Positions 54,526 to 63,905 of a stretch of DNA of 64,000 nucleotides are shown here, piece by piece; position 1 is the first letter of the stretch, and each line of letters opens with the position of its first letter. Source of the DNA: Meconema thalassinum (lineage: Eukaryota > Arthropoda > Insecta > Orthoptera > Tettigoniidae); contig OX336393.1 in the NCBI GenBank assembly GCA_946902985.2, positions 46,019,131 through 46,083,130 of the forward strand. Reading direction: 5' to 3'. The notes under the pieces were generated by a model. The model saw only the letters and a program-made list of their open reading frames with translations. It was not told the DNA's origin and did no database searches. Position numbers and translations under genes: made by a program.

Positions 54526-55085
54526 TGTAGTTGTTTTAGTAATTCGAGTGGTTTGATGCAGCTATCCATGTCTCCCTGTCCTGAGCTAATGGTTTCATCT
54601 ATACATAACTACCACACCTTACATCCGGGGCAACCTGTTTAACATATTCTAACCTTGGTCTACCCCTACAGTTCTTGTCCTCGACCCTTCCTTCCATAAA
54701 TAATAGTCTTATTCCTGGGTGTCTTAGTATGTGTCCTACCAACCTATCTCTTCTCTTCATGAGCAGTCACCAGAAACATCTCTTCTCTCCCACACGTCTT
54801 AATACCTCTTCGTTTGTAACGCTATCTACCCATCTGATCTTCATCATTCTCCTGTAACACCACATTTCAAACACTTCTATGTCTCCCTGTTCTGAGCTAA
54901 TCGTTTCATCTCTGCGTAGCTACCACACCATTTCTGCTGTACCAAGAGTCCAAGTTTCACTTCCATAGAGCACCACGCTCCAGACAAAGGCTTTAAAAAT
55001 GACTTCCTAATACCTAAATCTATATTCGATGTCAATAGATCCCTTTTCTGTAGAAATGCTTTCCTTGCCTGAGCCAAACCCACTT

Positions 55086-56171
55086 ATTTAATAAGGTATT
55101 TATTGCAGCCAATGGCCATGAGGCAATATAAACATATTTGGAGAAACACCCAAACTATCCAAAGATTACATTCAATTCTCATTGACAACAAAAGTTAGTC
55201 AGTGACTCCACTCTTTGGTTGCATGTCACGGCATGATACCTTTCACAGGCAGTTCCACACAATTTGCAAATGCACTCTATAGTGGGTTCATGATACCCCT
55301 CCATTTTACAGAGCTTGAAATGGAATCCATGTATTGCGAAACGAGTGATTGCATGTCTCACGTCGTAACATGGACCTTTCCACTCATCGGACGTCACTGC
55401 GGCTGTTAAATAAAAGTCACTCCATATTTGCATCCTCTTCAGTTTGTGCTCTTTTAGAAGGCTCTCGTATTAGGCGGTAGATGTGAGCAAAAGTTGACAC
55501 CTTAAATCTTCGATGTGGAATATCTCTCCGGACATTTCATAGCACAGTCGCGATGGGGTATATTTTGAGATACACAGGACATTGTTCATGCAAGTTGCCT
55601 TGACTCTTTCTATGCACTTCATGTTGTTTCTCCTGAGATTCTCGCATATAATATTCAGACCGTAGCTTATTATTTGGCTGATTTTTACTCTGAATAATGT
55701 CATAGGTGTCTCTAATGATAGTTTATCCAACGAACAGTCACCTAAAGTACATACTGTACATTATTCCACGACTGCCCAAATCGCCAAAGGACGAAATTCT
55801 CTCTCAAATGTATTATCCTTTAATACACTGAGGGAGGCATAATCCAAAGTAAAAATAACTAAACCTTTTCTTGTAAAATTAACTACCTTTTAAAGCGGTG
55901 TGAAAGGAGCCCATTAGGGCACCAGACTCCTAGCACTTTTCTATCGCCATCTGGTGATATTCGACTGACCGAGAGTACTACTATTAAGATGTTGTATTTC
56001 GTGCATTGCTCTTATGGCATGTATTGTTCTGTCCTTTATATGTCCGGTGAAGGTAACCCCATGTGTCTGAAAAATTAGTACTTAAATTGATTGACAATAC
56101 GTAACGCCTTGTGCCCTAGATATAGGGAGTCTCCTGCTGCTATTCTACCTCCTTTGCGAAATATCATGGAT
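55086..56171 (-). mobile_element. LINE-5, 5'-truncated, inside LINE-2
   Basis: Flanked by ACCCACTT (55078-55085) and ACCTACTT (56172-56179), both matching the LINE-2 text at that place (ACCTACTT). The 3' end lies at the left. 1,086 bp. Confidence 0.75.
55179..55730 (-). pseudogene. LINE-5 C-terminal region with CCHC motif, one stop
   Basis: One frame from 55730 to 55179 with a single in-frame TAA at 55470-55472. It reads LFRVKISQIISYGLNIICE, RRNNMKCIERVKATCMNNVL, ISKYTPSRLCYEM and, past the stop, YESLLKEHKLKRMQIWSDFY. It ends with a cysteine/histidine cluster CICKLCGTACERYHAVTC. The phrase order (YGL-I, ERVKAT, SRL-YE, CxxC...HxxxC) is that of the thumb and C-terminal knuckle of a non-LTR retrotransposon I have seen in insects. 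The clade is not assigned and no catalytic RT motif is left. Confidence 0.65.
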
Positions 56172-56345
56172 ACCTACTTTTTATATACCGTACTCTTTGC
56201 TTCGTCCATCACTAGTTATTTTGCTTCGTACGTAACAGAAGTCACCAACTTCCTTTAGCTTTTCACCTGTCAATTTGATGTCCATGGAGGTTTCTGATTT
56301 CTTTCGGCTAAATTCCATTATTTTTTCTTTACACTTATTGATTCA

Positions 56346-57046
56346 TGGAAGGTTGGTAATATTTAATCCACGCTCCATTTTGGATTGGAATGGAATGTCA
56401 ATCGACCGCCAGCCGCTGATGAATGGAGACAGAGCAATTAGTTTTAATGACTCGTTAGGGATGCTAATGGAATATTACAGTTTGGTGAACCATGGCATTT
56501 GGTAATCGTCCGTTAATGGGGCTTTAATGGTTTGTTAAAATCATGAACTATGGTGAACCCAGACCTCAAACCTTAATTGAAGTAACAATAAAAGTTTAGC
56601 TAGTGTAAACATTACCTAGAGACTGATTCAAAGTGGATGTTTAGTTACACATTGGTAGTAGTGGCTGAGAAACGTTCTAACAACATGTGCACAGCTTTAA
56701 GATGCGACCGCTCCGCTTCATGTTTCCTCGCTGGATTGTGAAGAAGCTTACAGAGAGAAAGCAAGCAACCATTTCTTGACGACGAGGCCTGAACGCCGTG
56801 CGTCTTTCATAATAGACTGAAATAAATCCCCGGATTGTGACGCAGGTAGTGGAAATATTTTCTCTCGGAGTTTAACGTTCTGGTTATCGTACGGGAGAAG
56901 ATATTCAATATAGAGTAGGAAGCGAAGTAATGATGTGCTTTATTGCGTCGCCTTCCTTTTTATTTCCATTCATCGTTAATAAGAACAGCGTAGCTAAGCA
57001 CTCTGTCTACGCTGTGTTGGCCCCGCGGGGCTCCTGCTAGAGTAAA
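56346..57046. other. No gene recognised
   Basis: Unique-looking; no motif, repeat or inverted end found. Confidence 0.35.
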
Positions 57047-57577
57047 CAACAAGTAGTTCCGTGAAGAACTAAAGCCTATTTTCATATAACCTACTTATAC
57101 TTATATTAATTGCCACTATCTACATACAAAATGTCAGTTTGATTGTAGTAATAGATTCGTAGATATTGAGAACCAACATCACGGGATGCAGGAATTCAGG
57201 AGTTGGTCTTAGAGTTATGTACTGTTGCAAGAGGATTATTGTGTACGTGTAACATTCAAACTTCAATTAGGCCTACATGATTAGGATACAAGAGTAAAAA
57301 CGAGATTTTAAAATTTCGCACAGCTTCCATCATGTGGTTAAGGAAACAAATGAAATAAATTAGTTGCCAGTGGATTAACATTTGTATAAGGATTTACTGC
57401 ACCAAGTGTCGCTGCACTCGGATGGTTAAATTGCGAGAAACGTTCATGTGAATATTTATATTTCGCATCGCCGCCATGTTGGATTTGTTATCAACAGGTT
57501 ATTGAAAGTCCTATAGGTGAACTTATGTTTATAGTCCCTATGAACATAAAACTATTCAGTTTGATTGCTGTAATAAG
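57047..57577 (-). repeat. HINE-A copy 5, inverted, 5'-truncated
   Basis: Starts AACAAGTAGTTCCGTGAAGA and AGCCTATTTTCATATA, and contains CGCCGCCATGTTGGATTTGT. Similarity stops near 57577, so the element's 5' half and its microsatellite are missing. Confidence 0.72.
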
Positions 57578-57643
57578 TAGTGGGATGAGGACAGAGCTGC
57601 TTCCCTTCTTATTGAGCCACCCTCGTATTTGCCCCGAAGCTGA

Positions 57644-58225
57644 TATCTCGCTAACCAATGGTCGGATTTGAACATACAGGGTGTCCTAGCACTCGTAGTG
57701 ATGCCCCCTACTTTCCTATAGGCTCTTTATTTAATTAAACGACCAAAACTAAAAGGTCATGTGCTTTTAATATCTCGCGAACCAATCATGCTAGAGGCGT
57801 GTTCGACAGGTCCAAGGACTCGGGGTGACGTCCTCTCTGCTATGGACCACTCGTTGTAATTTTTAAAAAATGTGGGAAACTCGATTTTGGGGTAAACACG
57901 TGTTTTTTGTGATTTTGCCGATATCTCACGAACCAATAACGCTAGAGGCATGTACGACGGGTCCAAGGACTCGGGGTGACGTCCTCTTTGCTATGGACCA
58001 CTCGTTGTATTTTTTAAAAAATTTGGGAAACTCGATTTTGGGGTAAACACGTGTTTTTTGTGATTTTTGCCGATATCTCACAAACCAATAACGCTATAGA
58101 CGTGTACGAGGTGTCCTAGGACTCGGGGTAACGCCCCTTTCAAATGTGGTATATATTTTTTTTTTCAAAAAATTATTCACAAAGGGCCTAACGCCATACT
58201 TGTTGAAAAAACGTTTTCTTTTTCT
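57644..58225. repeat. Tandem repeat, 151-152-bp unit, about 3.5 copies
   Basis: TATCTCGC/TATCTCAC followed by GAACCAAT recurs at 57644 (diverged), 57771, 57922 and 58074. Spacings of 151 and 152 separate the last three. Other shared words are GGGTAAACACGTG, AAACTCGATTTTGG and CAAGGACTCGGGGTGACG. The second and third units are nearly identical. Confidence 0.88.
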
Positions 58226-59114
58226 TTACCTGTTTATAATGTTTATGAAGCGTGGTGGTAGAGAGAGGCGATACGACTGGGTGTGTGTGTTTCAACGAAC
58301 CTGTCGCTAACCACGGTGGCTGTGTTCAATAGATTAATCGATATTTCGACGGGTCGGTTTATGACAGAACGAGGGTGCGTTTTTTTCACACATTTTACCT
58401 TTGACGTGTAAACGGTAATGAGAACTTGGTTCTATGTTGGTCGAAGCGAGTACAGAAAACCAACTTGCAGACGAGCAAGAGGTGAATGTCATTTGAGCTT
58501 ATTGAAAGGCGTTGATCTGACTTGACAACAAGTGCAATGGAAAATGACCAAGACGCTTGAAGGTGAAATAATCTGACCATTGTGGTGGCAGGGAAGAGCG
58601 AAAGGCATGTGAACACATGTGAAACCACATGCACGCTAAACCAGTGATATCCTGTCTTGCTTCGTACGTGACAAAATGCAAGTTCATGTGAAATTTGATC
58701 TACCGCAGGTGTTCACCTTGGATGTTATCTGTCCACGTGCATGATAACTGTTAACAAGTCACATCCTGTTTTGCTTCGTACGTGACAAAATGCAAGTTCA
58801 TGTGAAATTTGATCTACCACAGGTGTTTACTTTGGGCGTTAGCTGTCCACGTGCATGATAACAGAATGTTCAAAGCGTGGGAATCGCTGAATCAGTAAAA
58901 AGTATGATGCAACTTGTCGAAATGATGTCACAACCAATAGATAGGCAAGAGCTGCGAACAGCAGTGGAGGGAGGTGAAGGGAGGGAGAGGGGGGAGGGGT
59001 AATGTAAGAGAGAACACAGGTGGAAAGAGAAAGAAATATGTGGAGCTGAGGACTGTACACATAGAGCTATAGGTGGTGTACAACATGTGTGAATAAATTA
59101 AAAATTGCACAGGT
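58226..59114. other. No gene recognised; 114-bp duplication
   Basis: From 58651 and again from 58765 the same text runs for about 100 bp: CCTGT(C/T)TTGCTTCGTACGTG, ATGCAAGTTCATGTGAAAT, TGTCCACGTGCATGATAAC. The rest has no recognisable content. Confidence 0.6.
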
Positions 59115-59883
59115 TCACACAACATGTAATTTATTGATCCAAGAATTAAACGTAGAGTTAAACCCTAACCATTTGACATAGAGTTTATTTCCTTTTTGTT
59201 TCAACACTTTTTCCACAAGATAATGCTGAGGAAATGCTGTTTTCTGAAGTTCATGGAGATAAAATCTGCCTTTTATGGGTTGGTCGTTGAGGTCCTCGAG
59301 TAAATAGGTGACTGGAGTGTCCAAGTTGACTCGACGAATTCGAAATTGTTCAGTCCCCCACTGAGGCGTGTAGCCCTTATTGAAGGCAGACTTAAATTTG
59401 CTCACAGGAACAAAATCCCCAATTTTCAGTCGGTGACGTTTAGGATCGGCTGTTTTTATGGGGTTAAACAGTTTATCCAATCGCTGAATAGTTTTGGTCA
59501 CGAGGCGTGGCTTGGTCCCAATCGTTCTATGTTTGGTGTCATTGTAACGTGATACTAGCTCTGGCAACATGTCCAACCAGCGATACGTGCCCTGAGCGGT
59601 AAACGCTTTCCACATATGGGTTTTCAATGTTCGGTTGAACCGCTCGACCACACTGGCTTTGAGTTTGCTGTACGTGGTGTAATGGTAAATATCCTTAGAT
59701 TTGAGGAAACTGGAGAAATCCTTGTTGAAAAATTCTTTCCCCTGGTCAGTTTGTAGCAACTGAGGTTGACGTTTGGAGTGTTGAATAATATGTTGAAAGG
59801 CCTTGGTAACTAGTGGACCAGACTTGCGACGCACAGGTTCAACAAAGGCCATTTTGGAATAGACATCTATTTTACAATAGGTA
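59115..59883 (-). pseudogene. Polinton/Maverick-type integrase fragment with chromodomain-like C-terminus
   Basis: A retroviral-type integrase would insert a large DNA element. The open frame reads leftward from IDVYSKMAF. A catalytic Asp is in LLQTDQGKEFFN and the Glu in KASVVERFNRT, with 33 residues between as I count. The middle part (ELVSRYNDTKHRTIGTKP) and the region LKIGDFVPVSKFKSAFNKGY, together with a short chromodomain-like end (VEKVLKQKGNKLYVKWLGF), match the layout of Polinton integrases. The 245-codon frame is open to its stop, but the N-terminal zinc-binding part and first catalytic Asp are missing: similarity ends near 59883 at an abrupt junction. The call rests on motif order; another chromodomain integrase is the alternative. 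Confidence 0.75.
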
Positions 59884-60740
59884 GCGCACGAGTAGTTTCT
59901 ACAAATGAGTTACGGCGCACGAGTCGATTCAACAAAGTTCCGTTTGCGTTCATATACCATTCATCCGATTGCGATTGAACTTCAATTGTTTGGTTTTCAA
60001 ATGCAGTGGTAGATACAGTAGTCGTTATTTTGTAAAACATTCTTACTTGCAGTAGTAATAAGACTCTATGGTTCCGCTAACACATAGATAGACTGTATTA
60101 TTGCCATGGTCAAGCACTCACATTAAGATCATTTACAAAATCATAAAATGAAAAATAAAAAATCTTGTTTTGGAAATATCGTTTTTCAACATACACAAAA
60201 TAAATATATAAAAAATTTGTAAACAGCAAATCCATGGTCAAGCACTCACATTAAGATCATTTACAAAATCATAAAATGAAAAATAAAAAATCTTGTTTTG
60301 GAAATATCGATTTTTTTTCAACATACACAAAATAAATATATAAAAAATTTGTAAACAGCAAAATGGAAAATCCATGTTTCCATATAGACAAAATTTAAAA
60401 ACCTTAAACGGACATTTAAGGAAATATATGCAAATGGGAAATTGACAAATGTGTAAATATGAAAATGGAAAAATCCATGTTTCCATATCATGAAATTGAA
60501 AAACATCAAACTGTCATTTAAAAAAATGCAAATGGAAAATTGACAAATTCAATGTGTGAAATGTGAAATTGAACAAATGGCTATCATTATAAAAAAAAAG
60601 AACATGGTGCTCTATGGTAGAGGTGTGAATCAAACCCTCTCTACTTATTTGGACCACCCGAGACTGAGTAGACTAGTTTTAGTTGTCATACCACTTTTAA
60701 AAGTTTGTGTTAAATCAAGGAATTGAACCCAAGAGCTTGT
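59884..60740. other. AT-rich stretch with a recent 128-bp tandem duplication
   Basis: No gene seen. 60104-60231 is repeated at 60232-60364 almost without change (ATGGTCAAGCACTCACATTA, GGAAATATCG, GTAAACAGCAAA). The differences are a few extra T's in one poly(T) run and one other position. Confidence 0.8.
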
Positions 60741-60890
60741 AGGGGAGATCCAAGGTTATAATATGTTAAACAGATAGCCTTGAATGTAGGGTGTGGTAGC
60801 TACATAGAGATGAGACGTTTCGCTCGGGGCAGGGAGGCATGGAGATCTGCATCAAACCAGTCAAAAGACTGACGACTCAAACAACAACAT
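60741..60890 (+). pseudogene. LINE-2 3'-end fragment
   Basis: Reads AATATGTTAAACAGATAGCC, GTAGGGTGTGGTAGCTAC and TCAAACAACAAC. This is the last 50 codons and tail of LINE-2. 5'-truncated. Confidence 0.85.
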
Positions 60891-61170
60891 GTAGAGCTCA
60901 CCAAAATAATGTTGTGTAACGGTAAATGTTAGTCAACGAATAGTAATGCATTACTAAATCCCATGACACGATACCTAAGAGCTTTTCTAAAATTATTTTA
61001 AAATGCCTTTAACCCTACATTAAACACCCAGTTCACAAGACTCATAACTGCACTGTTATGGTCAAACAAAACAAAATCTATATTTCAAAACAAACAACTG
61101 GTTTAGTCAATGTATACTGGAAAAAGTTTTATAAACACTCAAGTCCACAAAAATAATTAAATTAGTAACA
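60891..61170. other. No gene recognised
   Basis: AT-rich spacer upstream of the tRNA-like gene; no motif found. Confidence 0.35.
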
Positions 61171-61255
61171 GTCAGGTTGACCGAGTGGTTATGGTGTTTG
61201 ACTTAAGTTCAAATTTTCTGTACAAGAAAGCAAGGGTTCGAATCCCTTACCTGAT
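61171..61255 (+). tRNA. tRNA-Leu (anticodon UAA), divergent
   Basis: A full type-II cloverleaf of 85 nt. The 7-bp acceptor GTCAGGT/ACCTGAT has a terminal G-U pair. The D stem is ACC/GGT with GAGTGGTTAT loop. The anticodon stem is TTTGA/TCAAA with loop CTTAAGT (anticodon TAA). The long variable arm has stem TTTCT/AGAAA. The T stem is AAGGG/CCCTT with loop TTCGAAT. The next base is A, the leucine discriminator. Odd points are the G1-U72 pair, a weak AU-rich anticodon stem, a T4 run inside the variable arm that could stop RNA polymerase III, and no T4 run for nearly 200 bp downstream. It may be a decayed gene or a mobile-element passenger. Unlike the SINE heads in this window, all stems pair. 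Confidence 0.72.
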
Positions 61256-61499
61256 ATAACTATTGCCTCAACATGGCTTGACCACACTGTATTATTGTGT
61301 ACTCGGTACACAAACCATAGATAGAGCGTATTGTTTAAGGTCACTCTCTTTGCGAACATAGTCAGAGACTGTTGATGGTTAACAATTGCATTAATAGTGG
61401 GACATAGGGATAGCAATTAAGAAAAACAGACAATACCCATACACTATTTTTATTTATTTAATGTAAGTACTTGTACAATAGTTATACACAAACCACAAC

Positions 61500-61974
61500 T
61501 CTCTTTTGTCTATTACTATCTAGTCCTTTTCGATCCACTTGCATATCAAGGGCAGATGACTTTGTAGTTCAGCCCCTTCAAACAACAACAACACTACTTC
61601 TTGCATAGTCTGTGATGTTGATGACTCTTGAGGCGTGGAAGATGGATACAACATAACTTTTATAACAGGGGTTAAACGTTGCTCAACAAACAATGCACTA
61701 TTTTGAGTAGCAACATCTTTCTCTTGTACTAACTTTTTAGCATTCTGATGAATTTTGTCAACACCATCAGTGTTTTGTCTGGAGCACTACATTGATGATC
61801 ACTCACACTTAAAACCACACCATTTCTACTATTCATATTGCCTCGACATCTTGTTGACCTCTGTTATGAGCATCGCCAGAATATTATTCCTTTTACATTT
61901 TGTCGTCTGTAGTTATAAGAGTAGCCTTTATAGAGTACACGTTGTTTACCTCAGTTAGTTGTAGTAAGTTCCAT
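61500..61974 (-). pseudogene. FLYWCH zinc-finger gene relic, copy 1
   Basis: From an ATG at 61974 the minus strand reads MELTTTN, stop, then GKQRVLYKGYSYNYRR, GIIFWRCS, stop, RSTRCRGNMNSR and VVLSVSDHQC. The order Y-x-Y, W-x-C, C-R-G, D-H-x-C is that of a FLYWCH zinc-binding domain. Two in-frame stops break it. Downstream, words around 61500-61740 correspond to the linker of the copy at 62.4-63.1 kb (for example ACAAACAATGCACTATTTTGAG against ACAAACAAAGCACTATCTTGAG, differing at few places). A scrap of family D end lies at 61549-61593. Confidence 0.55.
61549..61593. repeat. Family D terminal fragment
   Basis: GGGCAGATGACTTTGTAG, TTCAGCCCCTTCAAACAACA matches the right end of the family D element at 15.25-15.30 kb. 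Only this end is present. Confidence 0.6.
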
Positions 61975-62084
61975 AGTAGTAACTAACCTGTTAGTATGAT
62001 TTGCACACTACAAAGGTTATCCCTGTTCTGGTAATAGAATTATTTAGCTTTGGCGTTTATATTTAATACGTACAGTTTAAAGTG

Positions 62085-62330
62085 ATAGAAAAGTGGTAGA
62101 AACGTGGTAGCAAAGTGGTAGACAATTGGTAACATAGTGGTAGAAAAGTGGTAGAAAAGTGGTAGCAAAGTGGTAGAAAAGTGGTAGCAAAGTGGTAGAA
62201 AAGTGGTAGCAAACTAGAAAAGTGGTAGAAAAGTGGCAGAAAAGTAGTAGAAAAGTGGTAGCAAAGTGGTAGAAAAGTGGTAGCAAACTAGAAAAGTGGT
62301 AGCAAAGTGGTAGCAAAGTGGTAGAAAATA
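62085..62330. repeat. Minisatellite with 11-bp unit
   Basis: GTGGTAGAAAA / GTGGTAGCAAA alternating for about 22 units, with some shortened (AACTAGAAAA). A weaker echo follows the second FLYWCH relic at about 63160-63225 (AAGTGGTGGAAGAGTGGTAG). Both echoes are preceded by GTTTAAAGTAAGAG-like text, so array and gene were duplicated together. Confidence 0.88.
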
Positions 62331-62375
62331 TTACATGAATTGTTAAGAAATAGTTTAAGCGGTTACATGGATTCA

Positions 62376-63081
62376 TTACACTATAATTTTAGCATCACGA
62401 AGCTCATTTTCTATATCCAAAAGTTCTTCCTCATATTTAATATGACCAGCCTTTTTACAAGTATGCAAGTAATGAAGCCGCTGGATTAGCTTACTGGGAT
62501 TGTTCCAGTAAACAAATTTAACAGATGATTTTTTTGGGTGTAAACCATTATCATCATCATCATCATCATCATCATTATTATCATCATAATCATCATCATC
62601 ATCATGGTTATCTTCATCAATATAATTATCATCAATATAATCATCATCACTATTACTATCTAATCCTTTTTGTTCATCTTGCAATGCAACAACCTTTGGC
62701 ATAGTTTGTGTTGTCTTTGATAGTGTTAGAGGTTTCTTAGACGTTGACGACTGTCCTAACATGTCTTTTTCAGGAGATAATAAATGCTCTAACAAACAAA
62801 GCACTATCTTGAGCCACACTATTTTTTTCTTGGTCTTGCTTTTTTACCTTGGTTAGAGTATTTTGTCCATTTAAATGAGTATTATTTTGAGATTTACAAT
62901 GATGATCGATTGAAATAAGTATGTTGGAGCCTTTTGTCTTAATCATTCCTCGACACTTTTAGGATCGTTGTTTCGGACAGCACCAAATAACAGTTCCATT
63001 TTTACTAGTTCTTTTTACAATATATGCATATCCTATATAGTAAGCACATGGCTTACCATAGCTAGTCGTTGATACTTCCAT
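62376..63081 (-). pseudogene. FLYWCH zinc-finger gene relic, copy 2, with acidic linker and conserved C-terminal module
   Basis: From an ATG at 63081: MEVSTTSYGKPCAYYIGYAY, IVKRTSKNGTVIWCC, stop within PKQRS-KCRG, then MIKTKGSNILISIDHHC. This is a FLYWCH-type Cys2His2 layout. A frameshift near 62815 leads into an open frame of 147 codons with a very acidic run encoded by an (ATC)n microsatellite. The last 45 residues read FVYWNNPSKLIQRLHYLHTC, then KKAGHIKYEEELLDIENELR. That tail resembles a module (W-N-D-P-x-x-L...E-L-R-x-A) that I associate from memory with proteins of insect Mavericks. Function unknown. Same strand as the integrase 2.5 kb away. Confidence 0.6.
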
Positions 63082-63559
63082 GTCAACTGTTAACATAAAC
63101 TAATCTCTAGTAAAGTTAACTCGATAATAAAAATGATTGTTTGTAGTATGTGCAGTTTAAAGTAAGAGAAAAAGTGAGAGTCAAATGGTATAAAAGTGTT
63201 ATCAAAGTGGTGGAAGAGTGGTAGCAGTTTATAGTAGTCATGATCTTTTTTACTAGAATGTGATTTGAGTAAATGTAATTTCTAATCCTTAGCAGTGAGT
63301 AGTCAGTTAGTCTTGGTTCAGACAAGCGTAAACAGTTCTCCAATGAATCAGAGATCAAGATTTTCATTATGAAACAGTTGTGTAACCAATTAGGTATCGG
63401 TACTTGATAGCTTCACACATGAACAAAAATTCCAACATATCTGACTTGAATTACATGATTTGAAAGTTGACAAAGAATATCCAATCAACCATTGTAGTTA
63501 CAATGTCAAACACACAAAGATAATTGGATAACCTATGGACTGGCCCATGCAATTATCCA
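63082..63559. other. No gene recognised
   Basis: Includes a weak echo of the 11-bp minisatellite at 63160-63225. Nothing else identified. Confidence 0.4.
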
Positions 63560-63716
63560 AATTATGTCAAAGGGTCCGGTCCAAAGGGATCAGCCAAAAG
63601 GACCTGTCCACAGGGACCCGTCAAAAATGACTCCATTCAAAAAGGGCCCGTCCAAAAGGGGCTAGTCAACAGGGACCAGTCCAAAGGGACAAATCAACAG
63701 GGATCAATGAAAAGGG
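63560..63716. repeat. Degenerate short tandem repeat (AGGGACC/GTCCAAAGGG words)
   Basis: Words such as GTCCAAAGGGA, GTCAACAGGGACC and GTCCAAAAGGG recur about ten times, spaced 14-18 bp. The open frame over it (KGPVQKG-like) is a by-product. Confidence 0.7.
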
Positions 63717-63867
63717 GGAAGCGCGTCATTTAAGTCGTTGCGCGCCGCCGCCGTGGGAATATAAGTGTTTATCAGCAGTCTCCGGCAATGTTCGGGAGAG
63801 TAACCTTGAAAAGTAGCTGAAACTCGGTAGTCGAAAGCATAGCTTGACCCGTTTCTTACCTATATGA

Positions 63868-63905
63868 CAAGGTTAGGTTAGGTAAATTTAGGTTATGTTA
63901 GGTGA
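63868..63905. repeat. Short TTAGG-type (insect telomere-like) stretch
   Basis: GGTTAGGTTAGGTAAATTTAG followed by GTTATGTTAGG: four TTAGG units with interruptions. TTAGG is the usual insect telomere unit. A stretch this short is interstitial and may be chance or a repair scar. The remaining bases to the window end show nothing. Confidence 0.5.

Larger units (their letters stand above)
54526..56345 (-). pseudogene. LINE-2 copy 3, rearranged and split by LINE-5
   Basis: Minus-strand LINE-2 3' region. The first block (54541-54878) matches the C-terminal part (GRPRLEYVKQI-region, FEMWCYRR). At about 54881 the sequence jumps back to the 3' end for about 50 bp (ATGTCTCCCTGTTCTGAGC, GCTACCACACC). 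It then continues with the next upstream part of the ORF. After LINE-5 it resumes at 56172 with the part around YLGSRITSDG and ends near 56345. Heavily mutated. Confidence 0.8.

Noticed and set aside
62077..62376. 99-codon frame rich in LPLFYHFATT words
   Set aside because: Read from the 11-bp minisatellite (33-base cycle).
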